From Arthrinium phaeospermum (Eukaryota; Ascomycota; Sordariomycetes; Amphisphaeriales; Apiosporaceae), in contig QYRS01000001.1 in the NCBI GenBank assembly GCA_006503535.1, positions 4,588,001-4,652,000 of the forward strand: a stretch of 64,000 nt of DNA, read 5' to 3'. This document shows, piece after piece, positions 1 to 11,900 of this stretch. Every line of letters begins with the position of its first letter. Within the stretch, counting starts at the first letter, position 1. Below the pieces are notes generated by a model. The model was not told the DNA's origin. It saw only the letters and a program-made list of their open reading frames with translations, and ran no database searches. The translations under genes were made by a program, and so were the position numbers.

Positions 1-1752
1 GAGTACGTGTCCGCCATCTTGCGCGAGCCCACCTGGCCCGCCATGGCCGTCTGGAAGCCGGCCTTGTACCGCGCCAGCACGCCGCACAGGCGCGCCACCG
101 TCGCCGGGCTCGCGGCGAAGTGCAGGATGTAGACGAGGGGCGGGGGCGGGATGACGATCTGGGCGTGGCGCAGGAGCTGCGGGTTCGACGCGATGCGCGA
201 CGCTTCGTCGTAGAAGTCGAGGACGGCCGAGTGCGCCACGATGGTATTGCTGCTATTGCTGTTGTTATTGCTTGCGGAGGAGGGTAGCGAGGCGGTCTGG
301 AGAACGGTCAGGGCGAGCTTGTTGACGTGGGTCACGAGGTCCGGAATGGCCGACGAGGTCGAGTCCCGACCACCCTGCGGCTGTGCCAGTAGGAAGGCGG
401 CCCAGTTGCGCAGCAGCGAGGTGTAGCAGCCGAGGATGGCCAGTTGAGAACCCGGGGTGCCGTCGAGCACTCTGGCCTCGAGACGCTGGAATACCGCCTC
501 GTAGAGACCCGAGAAGTCGCTGGAGGGCAGCGGCGCGTAGGAAAGCACCTCGAACATCGAGGCCCGGCCCCGACCGTTCCAGGATTTCAAGACCTCGCTC
601 AGCAGGCTGAGAAAGACGGGAGGCAAGTTCCTAGTGGCTCTCGCGTAGTCGCGCATGATCTCCAATATGCCCTCCAGTTCCGACTCTCCGTCACCGCTCA
701 CGAGGTCCTGCGCGCAAGAGACCAGCCAGTTGCTGGCGCGCTGCAGCGATTCGGCGTCGGGCCGGAGCAGCAGGAGTTTCTGGAGCAGCGGATCGGACAA
801 GACCGAAATAAGCTGGTTAGGCATCTCGATGGTCTCGAGGGCCTTCACCAGCCCGTCGGCGTTCTCAATCTCCTCGAGTGTGACCGAGCTCTCGTTTGCG
901 TGCGAGGTGTGCACCTCGGGCACCAGCGCCGCCCTCCGGCCGCCGTTGGCGTTGCGCGCGACGTGGAACGCATCTTGCACGGCGTTGGCGTTGCGCGACG
1001 TTTGCGCGTGGGCGCTCTGGATCTCGTCGAGCCGCTCGCGCCACTGCAGGTCCGGGTGCTTGAAGGCGGAAGCCTTGCCGCGCGTCGCCTCCCCGACGAT
1101 GATCTCGGGGTAGTAGTCCTTGTAGACGCGCAGCAGCCCGGTGAGGGCCGGGTCGCTTCCCGTCTGGCGGCTCAGGGACAAGAGGGTCTGGATCCGGTGT
1201 GGGCGCACGTGGCGGCGCCGCGTGATCATGGCGAGCAGCTGGCAGAGCGACGGCCGCAGCGCCGCCGTGTCGAGAAGGTTGAACAGGACCGGGTACGACT
1301 GGGACAGGGCGCTGCCGTCGACGACGTGGTTGATCATGATGATCCATCGGAGCAGGGCGGCCTGGATGGCCAGAGAGGGCTTCAGGACGCCATGGCCCAG
1401 GCAAGCGACGACCTTGATGACGATCTCGCTGGCTACCTTTGTGGCTGGGTAGAGGTTCCGTATAATACTGTTGAGACTGGCCTGGTCCAAATAGTTGCCA
1501 GCCGATGTGGTGACCAGGTCAATGAGCTCTTTCAGGTCATCGGGCAGGACGCCGTTCTCGTAGCATGCCGATCCCAGAGTCTCGACGGCGGGCTTGATAC
1601 TGCTACCGCGACTTTTGGCCTTTAGCTTTGCGCCTGTTACGGTGGGTTAGAAACGATTCGCGAGGGGATGCGATGGTGTTTGGCAAAACCAGAATGAACT
1701 TACCATGAATGACTTCGGCAAGGCTGTCCTTGAGGTCATCATGACTGGACAT
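1..1752 (-). CDS. mis6: Mis6/CENP-I inner kinetochore protein (3' end cut by window edge)
   Basis: Exon 1 is 1752-1704 and exon 2 runs from 1633 off the left edge. The 70-nt intron (GTAAGT donor, AACAG acceptor) keeps frame. About 560 residues are visible. The helical repeat region contains LRWIIMINHVVDGSALSQSY followed by a run around RRRHVRPHRIQTLLSL and LLRVYKDYYPEIIVGE, the pattern I associate with the Mis6/CENP-I family: a basic RxxxVRPxR segment, then a YKDYYP-type motif. Family members belong to the constitutive centromere-associated network at the inner kinetochore, and in fission yeast Mis6 is needed for CENP-A loading. Family proteins are usually about 700 residues or more, so roughly a fifth or more lies outside the window. 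A short Asn/Ser-rich tract (minus strand of 241-275) sits in a likely loop. Start chosen as the first ATG (MSSHDDLKDSL), followed closely by a typical first-exon donor. Identification rests on motif recall, not a search. Confidence 0.85.
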
Positions 1753-3797
1753 AATGAAACAGTTACTTTTATCTATCGTGGAGGTTCCAGTGTCAATATC
1801 ATGAGCTGAGGCGCGTTAAGTGCTGTGGATTTGACGCGCCTAGCACTAAAGGCGCCTGGCCAATCAAGTCGATCATTGCCGGCGTCAAGTGAGTAACCTG
1901 CCCTCCTAATGCTAATGCGCCTACCTTGCTACCCTACTACGCCCGCCTGGCGAGACCATGAATGTCCCTTGTAGAACAAAACTGATTCACTGGCTAAGCA
2001 TATTTATTTCACGCGTCCATATTAGTAACCTTAGTTGGCAGCTGATCGCATATTTTTCCTCGCGCATCTAGCAATGTTCCACACTTTATGGAAGAATGCC
2101 CAATGTCACCAAAAGAGGGAAAGTACAACCCACCGGACTCGACTTGTACCTGCCTAACCGGTGCCTTCGAGTCGCTGGTCGAGCTCCATACCTGCACCTA
2201 CTTGCATACTTACTTACGTGTAAATACCTACATTGATGACTTACTTACTGATACATCCCTTCAACCGTGTGTGTACCCTGGGTCATATCATATGCACCGT
2301 ATGTACGACATAACCGCCCAGAATTGTCCGGGTTTCGGCTTGGCTTGGGCTGACAGCAGCTTCACCGCACCCTACCCTGGCCTGCTTGTCCTGGATCGAG
2401 TCTGACCACAAGCCATGTCAGCATCTGTGTAGATGTCCCTCAGCAGCGCAAGGCCTCGCCGGAAACAAGCAATTCTACTACCATCATACGGTTCTCAGCT
2501 CTCTAGGTCCTACGTCCATGTGTCATGCCGGTCCCGGCTAATGCGCCTCATCTCCGAAGCGTTGGCTCCTGGGTCTCCAGTCTGCGGTATGTTGGTGGCT
2601 AATAACTCTTCCCCCATAATGCATGCCATGTCGATTTCTGCTGCACTTCGACAACAAACTGCCGGTGCAGGCCCAAAGCCTGGCTGCATCGGGACCTACC
2701 TCCCATTGCCTTCTATCCCCGTCGGTCATCATTTCCGTGACTTTGCTCATCACCACGCCACAATAGTCACGGCCTTGCATAGTTGCTCGGCTTTTGTGCC
2801 ACCCCAAAATCCATCGCTAGCAACGTGCTTTATCGACTGCATAGAGGTTGCGGAGTGTGTTGGGACTCTACGAGCCAATAACACTCCAATCTCACCACCC
2901 AACAACCATCAGAGGGACTTTTTCTGAGAGCCGGTGGAACATCAGAGAAATTTATCAGGTACAAAACGGGGCAACAGCTGCGGACTCGTCGTCAAGGCTA
3001 TTGGGCACATTTGGTGCCTGTGCGACATAGGCATACCCTTCCTATGCCGCCCATGAAGAAGGGTAGGTAACATGCCATTGTCCTTCGCCAACGCGGCTGC
3101 GGGGCAGAACACAGGCGACTGGGACGTCTTATAAGTACTTAAGGTAGGCAGATCTCACCACCATGGCAAGCAAAAGCTTGCTCAACCCCCTAGCCCTAGG
3201 GAACGAACACCCAAGGGAACAACAGCAACCTCCGGCTATATCAGACGCAACAGTACGCATTCGGCCCATGCGAATTCCTGCACTCTGCTTTGCACCAATC
3301 GCCTTCCCCGGCCACAGACGGGCATTGCATTATTGGGCCGAGAAGCCCAAGAAGGACTTCAACCGCACGATTCCACTCAGCAACTAGCACTCTGGTTTCA
3401 GCCTCGAGACTGTTGGGTTTGCTTTTATTATCGGTTGCGGCACGTAACCCATCACCGACCCCTGTTTGCGTTTGCATCGCTGCATTGGTGCTTACCTCGA
3501 ATGGCGCCAGAGCTGAATCATATCAGAGATTGAACTACGCGGCCTTGTATATATACGAATACTGATTTCTTACAAACGTAGCACACGGGGCTATTGTGGC
3601 AACCATTGAGAGACTGCACCATCCTTCCACCCACGATGCTTATGCCGCCCTCTCAAAAGTGGCTGAGTAGAATTATTTTTAGCGCAGGCACTTAGTTGAC
3701 GGCTGCTACAAAACGAAGCCGATCCCGTATAAGTCGACGTTCGGCAACAAAAGACCAATTTCACGAGGAGAGCCGGCTTGGTGTCAACCAAACTGGA
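1753..3797. other. Intergenic region, no supportable gene
   Basis: About 2.0 kb between the divergent Mis6 (-) and GH3C-GNAT (+) genes. Open frames exist on both strands, but none has a recognisable domain, fungal splice signals linking to a neighbour, or a convincing start. An acceptor-like CTTAG at 3691-3695 lies directly before the point where the GNAT gene's frame opens (3696), so an unrecognised 5' exon of that gene inside this stretch cannot be excluded. Confidence 0.6.
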
Positions 3798-5438
3798 ATG
3801 TCGCACTACGATACGCCGTCTGGTTCCGCAGATATCGTTATCCTGCGAGACCAGGAAGAGTACATCCCGCTTACCACCATTTTGGATGAGAACGATGTCA
3901 TTGTTCTCCTGACTCCTTTGGTCGTTCCTCTTCAGCGGGACGCAGATGCTGGGATAGATCCGTTCGAGAGCCTGGGGCGAGCGCTCGCACTGAGGCATCC
4001 GCATATACGCCACGTCCCGTATACGGCACGCGATGGGATCACCGAATACCACGTTGCTCATATACACAGAGCCAAGGCCATCATATTCGTGATCTCGGGG
4101 AAACCGATTACTAGCCAGCCCTCGCAAGCCGATATTGCGGAGGTGGCCTGGATGGTAGGCAACACTCGACCGCAGATTGTTCTCGCCTGCTACGACGTAC
4201 AGAGCCTAGGGCTTCTGAAGGCAGACTTCCCTGCCATAATCCAATTGCCAAGCTACTCGCCACGCTTCCTACAGCAAGCTGCCGCTGTATTGTTTGGCGA
4301 ACCGCTCACACTGAATCCAGTTGACACGACCACGCAGCATAAATGGGTAGTCGAAGCACTGCCGGACGAGTTGGTGGCAACGGACGTGACACCATTCGAG
4401 CGCCTCTGGACTAAATGTCTACCTGACCAATTTCAGCTTGACAACTACTCCCTGCGGTCACTACTCGACAGAGTCGGCTGGAGTCGGCACTACGTGGTGA
4501 AGTCGCCGAATTCGGGCGAAATCATTGGATTCTGCGCAACGTATACGACCTTTCTCAATGGGGGCGACGCTGACCTTGTCGGTTCCATCGCCGCGATTCT
4601 GGTGGAGCCAACGTACAGGCAAAGGGGAATCGGGAGAGCGTTACATGATGAGGCTCTGTTCCAGTTAAAAAGAGTGCGTGGAGTCCGAAGATTACAGCTG
4701 GGCAGCACTTTTCCACGTCTACTCTATGGCATTCCTCAGGGGTCTGCCGCCATCAGATGGTTCCAGCGCCAGGGGTGGAGGATGGATTTCAAGACGGATG
4801 GCCTCGGCCGGGAGGTTTGCGACTGGGTTTTGGACATACAAGATTGGCCCAGCGGCAGCTTCGCAGCTGCTATGTCAGGCTTCAGCTTCCGGGTTTGCGA
4901 CATGAACGAGCTGGATTCGGTCAAAGAGTTTGTGCGGCGGGAGTCCTTTCGGAATGATACGATGGGGCTGTGCGACCAGTACACGGCTAGTGAATGCTTC
5001 GATGTTGTTGTTGGGCTGTGGGAATCGACAGTCGTGGCGGCAGCTCTGACATACTTACCACGCTCGGGTTCGCAGGCTGAGCTGGACTTACCATGGGCAC
5101 GCTCTATAGGGCCTGACGTTGGCGGGGCCACCTGCATATGCATTGCAAGTGAGTATATGATTCCAACAACCCAAAGGAGGCGAATCTAACTGCTACAGAC
5201 GATAATGCAGCAGTTGCGAGCCGCAAAGATGCCATCATGTTCAGGCTATTGGACACTTGCATCAGGTCACTCGAAAGGCAAGGCGCAAAGCGGGTGTTTC
5301 TGGATGGGGTTAAGGGGGGGCATGAGGGCTTCCAGTCCACAGGTGGGCAACTCCACGATTTCCCCCGGCAATCTGACTGACACTGTAACAGGTTGGCGCA
5401 AATGGGCCAGTTACTGCGAAGTTTGGCAGCCGGTGTGA
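3798..5438 (+). CDS. GH3 C-terminal-like domain fused to tandem GNAT acetyltransferase domains
   Basis: Three exons: 3798-5148, 5199-5342 and 5392-5438 (513 aa). Introns are 50 and 49 nt with GTGAGT and GTGGGC donors, CTAAC and CTGAC branch points and CAG acceptors. Residues about 10-165 resemble the C-terminal sandwich domain of NagZ-type GH3 enzymes: an opening ADIVILRDQEEYIPL and a closing SYSPRFLQQAAAVLFGE. Residues about 180-345 form a first GNAT domain with the acetyl-CoA loop RQRGIGRA. Residues about 360-513 form a second GNAT domain ending GFQSTGWRKWASYCEVW, the usual end of such folds. Fungal NagZ-like proteins with C-terminal GNATs normally start with a GH3 TIM barrel carrying KHFPGHG and the catalytic Asp; none is visible here or upstream. 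The first in-frame ATG is used. The frame is open to 3696, just after an acceptor-like CTTAG, so the 5' end may be incomplete. Substrate unknown. Confidence 0.72.
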
Positions 5439-8090
5439 AGCTGCCGCTTCTCTGGTGGGAGTTTGTCCCGACTACACTTCTCATCGTTCACGGGCCTGGC
5501 CCGCGCCCCTTTTTGCCGTAAGGGGATCAATTTCGTCACGCACCAACGCGATACAAACACTTGAAGCAACCATCAGGCTTCTCAATTGCGAATATGCTAC
5601 CGTATGGGTAGCAGACCGCGCGCCAAGAGATGTGGAAGTTTTCTTAATTGGTCGGTCATTGTGGCTGTTTTCTAAGCCCCAGGTTCGGTATTGTCTTGCC
5701 AAATCATCATGCAAGGTCGGCTTGCTGGCACATGACGCCCGCTGTGGTACTCTTCTTGCCACGGGTAGGATTCAGGGGTTACACATTAACATGGCGGGCG
5801 TTGGACGAAGACGGCGGCTCTCTCTTGCCAGCGAAGGCAATCGACAAATGGGCGACGGTAGAACCGGAAGGTCCGAGCAAGAAGCAGCGGTCAGTCTGAC
5901 AGGGCAGGAAGCTACCGTTACACTACATATCATTAGTAGCCGCACCATAGGCATAAGGTTATTCTCGACTCGTCATACTCGACCCTGACCCGAATTACCG
6001 CATGCACAAGGATCGGGCTGCGCTGGGCTCCTGGTGATACGGTGTGCTACTGTAAGGCTTATATGTGTGAGGATGAGTGTGAAGTGGCTGATCAGCAGGT
6101 AGCGTGGGCGCAACTTGACACATGGGCCGTATGCAACTGTTCTGCATATAAGATTGCTATCTCCTGACAAGCCTACCGCCGCAGGTCGGTGTAGCAGGGA
6201 ACAGAAGAAAGCCAAGCCGAATTCCCATTTGCGAAGACATGTCAGATGAGCATGCCAGGCAAACAGCAAACACGCTGGGACTGCGTCCAACACACCCGGA
6301 TCCTGTCGATCTCGGTATGAAGAAAGCAACGAGGTTGCTCCGGTCGACCTATGAAGCGCTGGCGGCTCGGAGGAACCAACCCCACCACCCCCTGCTGTTT
6401 TTTCTTCTTTTTCTTGTTCTCCCTCATGGCTAGCACATGGCTGCATGGGGGCCGAAATGCAGGTTGCGGCAATACTCGCTCGTCCTCGGACTGACGCTCC
6501 CATGACAGCGTATGGGCGGACCCCGATGCTGTGTAACGACGCTTACCCCATTGCACCACATCCCGCATCCACGGCATGGGTTGTCGTGTAACGACAGGCG
6601 GATCCGGATACGAAGGAACGAAGAAGCACTCTTCTTGGTATTTTCTCCCTATTTGGATTGATTACCATCTTCACACAATACACACAGGCAAAAGTAACAA
6701 CCACCCTCTTCTTCTTTCTTGGAGTTGCTGTGCGGATGACTGACGCAGCCGATATCGTCCGAAAGCGGGCGCGGGTGTCACTTCCAACATTGGGGTTTCC
6801 ATTTGCTGGCGGAATGCCACCCCAACTTCCCACGTTCGACACTAAGGATTGGATTGGACTTCTTTCCGGAATTGGAGGCCAGTCATGTCTTGTCTTGCCA
6901 GGAACGGCCCGCCCAAGAAGGGATGCTGGTTAGTTGGAGATGCGGTTGGTTATCCCTCTGCATTGGCTATCGAGTTTCACGCATTTACTGTGTGGGCGAT
7001 CGACACCGACTATCTATCTCCAAAGATTATGCATGCCCAACGTTGCCAAGATAGCGGAGCTGCTTGAGCACTCACTTTGCATCCATCAATTGCATTGGGT
7101 TGTCAATACTGCCCTCACCATCCTGAAACTGACTCATCGGGCTGCCTTGCATTGGGGAGGACAGGCGCGCGTAGTACCGCCCGCTGCTTCCGGAGATATA
7201 TTAAATAAGCGACAAAACTAGGTACCTATCGTCCGAGCCTCTCCCACCACCGTTCATGTCGTGTCACTCGAGAATATGAACCGTGGGCGGCAGATACGGC
7301 CTGCTTTTCTTTTCATTCTCCCATCTCAACAAGAGCTAAGAGGGACGTGAACTGTCATCAGAGTTTGGATAACCAGGATTTGTGCAGTTGTCTATTCGAG
7401 TAGACGTATACGGAGATATGTCAACCTGCATTTTCCCCATGAAATAGGCTGGTCTATAGCGAATGCATCTGCCGATCCATAGCCCTTTCTCAGTCCTTCC
7501 ACACTACTAGCAGATCATGTAGCTCAGGAATCCCTCTGCATTCATTTACTCCCGCCATTTCCTTGCTGTTCCCCGTTATCTGTGTGTAACCTAGCCCCAA
7601 GCTTCTGATGCCCAAACGCTGTCATGGCTGTATGGGGGTGCAGCTGCTCTTGACGACGTATGCACATTCCTTCTTTGGAATGAAAGAGACGAGAGGCGCA
7701 TGCATTGTATGTAAGTGTATGTACCTATATATGTATGTGTGTATATGTCGGTAGACCTATTCCTCAAAACCACGCCCGTAGCTTCTGGCGGACCACTCTG
7801 CGCGGATGAAATGGATGTATTTCCACTTCACCTCTTACCGCACACACAACCCCAACCCCGAGACGCCAGTCGTCGCTTATTAGTTGGGTAAGTACTTCTT
7901 AACAAGGTACTTTTCCCAAACGACAAAATCTCTAATAAAACCTAGCCTTTCCTCCCCACCACCGGAATCGAGGGCATTACCATGCATGCATGTCATCAAA
8001 GCAAGGAGGCGAGAGAGAGAGAAAACCCATGTGACCCATGTGACCCGGCTGCAAGCCGTCAGCACTTGGCATTGCCGCCCGCCTTTCGCT

Positions 8091-8127
<37 letters not shown>

Positions 8128-8948
8128 GGTGACAAAAGCCATTTCCGGAATCCAACAGAAATAGAAAGCGACGGTATTTGTCAGACCGACATCGAGAGAT
8201 AGCCATGTAACTCGGTATGCACGTACTACGATGGCAACGCCGGCTGCCCTGAGTCATCCCGCCCGTCGTCATCATACATATTTTCACAGTGGATAGGGGA
8301 TGGGCGGTTGTGTATCATCACCCAACATGTCCCAGTACCAACTTCACGGGCATTGCATCATAGGGTTTTCGTATGTGGAAAGGACGGCACTTCTTTCGAT
8401 TCCATGTCATTTTCTACATAAGGCTCGTGGAATTGCTGGGTCGTCTGGCCAGATCAAAACCAAGTCAGGGAGAGATCGAACCCCGTATACTATACACACA
8501 GGCCCTATGGGTCGGTCCACGAAGAAGCTAGCCAGTCAAGTAATCCCCCTATCATCTCCTCCGTCCCCAACCCGGTATCATCATGAAAGGCCGTTGCTTT
8601 CGTTGAGTAATTACGAGAGCCCCCGGGACTTCAGATGTTGGGAAGTGTTGCGACAAGAGGAGAGGAGAATTGTGTCCAGCGAGCCATCAAAAAGCCTCCC
8701 TCTGCGGCGGCGAGAGTAGGGTAGTCGTCATTGTAGACAGGAAACAAAGGGAAATCAAATCAAAGCAGAAAAACTTTTGTGGTATCCTTCCTATCCAGAC
8801 GCCTTTCGCGCAAAATCTCCAGTACACACGCGAGCCTCGTATCTCCTCGGTTCCATGTCGAGGCGTTATAGCTCGGTAGATGGTTTGTTGTTGTTGTTGT
8901 TCAAGATGAGAAACTTTGTGGATCTGAAAAATCTATCATCGTTATATA
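5439..8948. other. Intergenic region between GNAT gene and TSC2, no gene seen
   Basis: About 3.5 kb between the 3' ends of two convergent genes. Frames of up to about 175 codons occur, but they lack ATG starts, domains or consistent composition. Contents that can be named are simple repeats: a GA-rich run near 8009-8021, a CCATGTGA direct repeat at about 8025-8042 and the (AG)17 tract listed separately. The 3' untranslated regions of both flanking genes must lie here. Confidence 0.6.
8092..8125. repeat. (AG)17 microsatellite
   Basis: Seventeen uninterrupted AG dinucleotides (34 nt), within the intergenic region downstream of TSC2. A length polymorphism between isolates is likely for such a perfect tract. 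Confidence 0.97.
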
Positions 8949-11900
8949 TTATCCCCACTTAGAAAAGTCGACCGTCTCAACGAGCGAGTCGGTGCAGTGG
9001 TTGACCTCGGTGTTCTCAGTGGGAGTAGTCGAGAGCATCGAGGACCGATGGGAATGCGAGTTCTGCTCGCTATTCGTGGAGAAGAAGGTAGCGACAGACG
9101 ACCGCCTAAGACTGCTGAAACTGTCGCGCACCGTGGCAGCCGGCCTGTTTGCGTCCAACTGTCCGGCGCCGCTGTTGGGGGTCACGCCAAGAGAGGTGCC
9201 TGGCGGCGATGGCGCCATGCCGTACTTGGGACCAAATCTCTCTCGAAGCCGTGCGATCTCCCGGAGACGGTTTCGCCAGGGCGAAACGAACTCGCCTATA
9301 TCGCGGCTAGACCAGACCATGGAAAACACTGACGCATTAAGTGCTAGCAAGCGGATGAAATCAGGCAGCGCCCTCAGACTGACGATTTTCATGTCTGCTG
9401 CCGGCGAGACTTCGGGGAAGCCCGGCTTGCTCATGACCTGGACCTGGTAGAATGACTCTTTCACGTCGATCGGTGTCCTCTGTCTAGTAGCGACGAACGA
9501 AGCCCGTGATTCCGGAGTGATAACAATATTAACATAGTTAAACTGCGAGGGGAACGTGTCAAACTTGAAGGGTAGTCCAGAGTCATTGAAGATGATGTTG
9601 ACGAAGTCATTGCCGATATGCCGCTTCTTCAGAGTACACTGAGGATCGTGCTCCAGGTTCGTCGGCATCTGCGTAGTCACGTGGAAGACAACTTCGGACA
9701 CGCGATCTCGCCAGCAGAAGGTGTATTCTCCGTCCGTGTCGTATTGTCGATCCAGGCCCTGCATGTTGTTCGTGGCATCCTTCAGTCTCGTGAGCGTTCC
9801 AAGGCCGTTGAGGAACTCCAGATACTCGCTGCTACCCGAGACATTTGCCAGTATCTCCGTCTCTTTGGTCTGTCCCTCGCCGATGTAAATGACGCCCACC
9901 TTGTGTCCATCGACCGTAGGGCTACGGTCAAATGTGCGCATCGCTCTGTCGACAGTTTCGTCTTGTGGAAGAGGGATGGGGCGTGCTTGATCAGGCAGAG
10001 GCAGTGTCGAGAAGAGGTGGACCAACAAGTGACTAGGAAGGACAGTATTGCCCTGAGCCTGGGTACCATCTCCCTTGATATCGTTGGCGATCCGCTCTTG
10101 ATGAGAAGGCGGCGCCTTGAAAGACTCGTGGATCATGTACGACGAGGTGCCTGAAGGTTGGCGCTTGGTAATCTGAGCATACCCGGCGCCAGTGGCTTGC
10201 TCAATCGTTACAATGCTGTTGCCAATCAACCAACGCCTCTTCAGAATCTCGCCGAAACGTTCTGCTGTGAAATGGGGGTCAGGCATCGATTCGTCCACGT
10301 CAGCATATGCCGCCCGCTGCATAAAATCTATCGTGATCTGGGCCTGCTCTTCCGAGACCTGGTTGCCGTCATGGTCGGTAAAGAGATTCTTGGATATAAA
10401 AGACACCTCTTTGGCTCGATCCGGCAGCTTCAGCGCAAGAAACCAGAAAGTGATCACATGGTAGGCCAGAGCATATACGTATTGTGGCAGGTCGTCGGAC
10501 GCATTAGGGTGTACATCGCCAGTGGCGGACGAGAGTCCCTGGGCGCTCGGGTCGCTTGCCGTGCTCATCCGTTGCGATGCTTTCTTCTCCCGCACGTATT
10601 GGAGATACCGGAAGCAGATGCCAAACACGATGCGGTATTCATCCTGGCGGAAGTTGGAATACAAAGACGGAAGCCGCGCGAGACAGGCCAGGAACTCCAG
10701 TATGTGAATAGCGTTCGAGGACTGGGTGACGATCTGGGACATTTTCTGCAAAATGGTAACCAGGGCTTTGCTGGTTGACATGGGAAGCTCGTAGCAGCAT
10801 ATGGAGAGAGCATGGAGGCAGACCTTGGTACTCCTATCCCAATGCCCAATGCCGCGCGTGAAGGTTCCCACGATCTCGTCCTCTTCCGTTTTCTGGAAGT
10901 GCTTGTGGTAGCTCAGAATCATCGTCAATGTGTGGAAGAGACATGTTGCGACGTCAGATCGGCGTAGTCCGGTGGAGGTGTGCGGCTCCAGGAACCCAGT
11001 GGTCTTGATTTGCTCGCACAACAGCCGACGCAGCTCTTGTATCTGCGGCACCGCACTCTTGAAGATGCTGTGGTTGCTTAACTGAGATGGTAAATACACC
11101 AGGATGAAACTGTATATTTCCCAGTCACAGAACTGCTGCAGCAGAGCTACTACAGTAGCGAGCCAATCACCCATTGGAAGTACAGCGTTACGAATATCTG
11201 CACTGTTACTATCGGGTTCACTTTCCGGGGCGTAGGAGTAGACGACCGAGCTCGCAATTCGCGACGTTTGCTCAGGAAGCACATCTGTATCTGATGCAGA
11301 CCACGACTGTTGATACTTCATCGCTGCTGCTTTGGCGGAATTCCCTGATCGGATAGAAGCAAGCGAAGAAAGGGGTTTGTCGGACTGGCCCTGGTTGAAG
11401 GACCTGCCCCGTGACGTGCGTCCGAGGCCGCCCGCTTCCGATCTTGAGGTCCTGGTGAGATGCGCAGCTTCCTCGGCCATCTTTCTGTTGAGCGAGGCCT
11501 CCGTACGGTAGAGTATAGCAGCAACATGTCCAGTGTCAGTATGTTCTGTGACAAAGATACGATTAGCCCAGTCGGCCCGGAGGCGAAACAGTAGCTTCAT
11601 TGCACTGAGCCGAGCATCGATCTCCGCTGAATTTGACTTTGCTACCGATACCAGAATGTCAAATAGACGCTGTGTTTTCGCAACGTCTGTATTCATAGTT
11701 TGCAGGAAGATCCATATGTAGCCTCGCACAACGACGTCCGAGAGGCTTTGGCTTGTTCGGTTCAAGTCAGGCGAGGATGGCGGTGCAGGAGTCTGGTTGG
11801 CACCGGCTGTCGTCGACGAGGGATGCGACGGGCCTTGAAGTACCGTCTGGAGCTTTTCGATTATATGATCAAATAAAGGATAGTCGGCATTACTAGCGAT

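Noticed and set aside
444..1625. A 393-codon open frame on the plus strand opposite Mis6
   Set aside because: It is the antisense shadow of a GC-rich coding exon; its translation has no domain, and the minus strand gives a clear Mis6/CENP-I protein with an intron in frame.
3290..3390. The peptide FPGH in a plus-strand frame upstream of the GNAT gene, recalling KHFPGHG of GH3 barrels
   Set aside because: Only four residues match; the preceding Lys-His and following Gly are missing, and no other barrel motif is found in any frame on either side. A decayed barrel cannot be excluded but is not supported.
5455..5988. A 177-codon plus-strand frame after the GNAT gene
   Set aside because: No ATG start, no domain, and it overlaps the expected 3' untranslated region.
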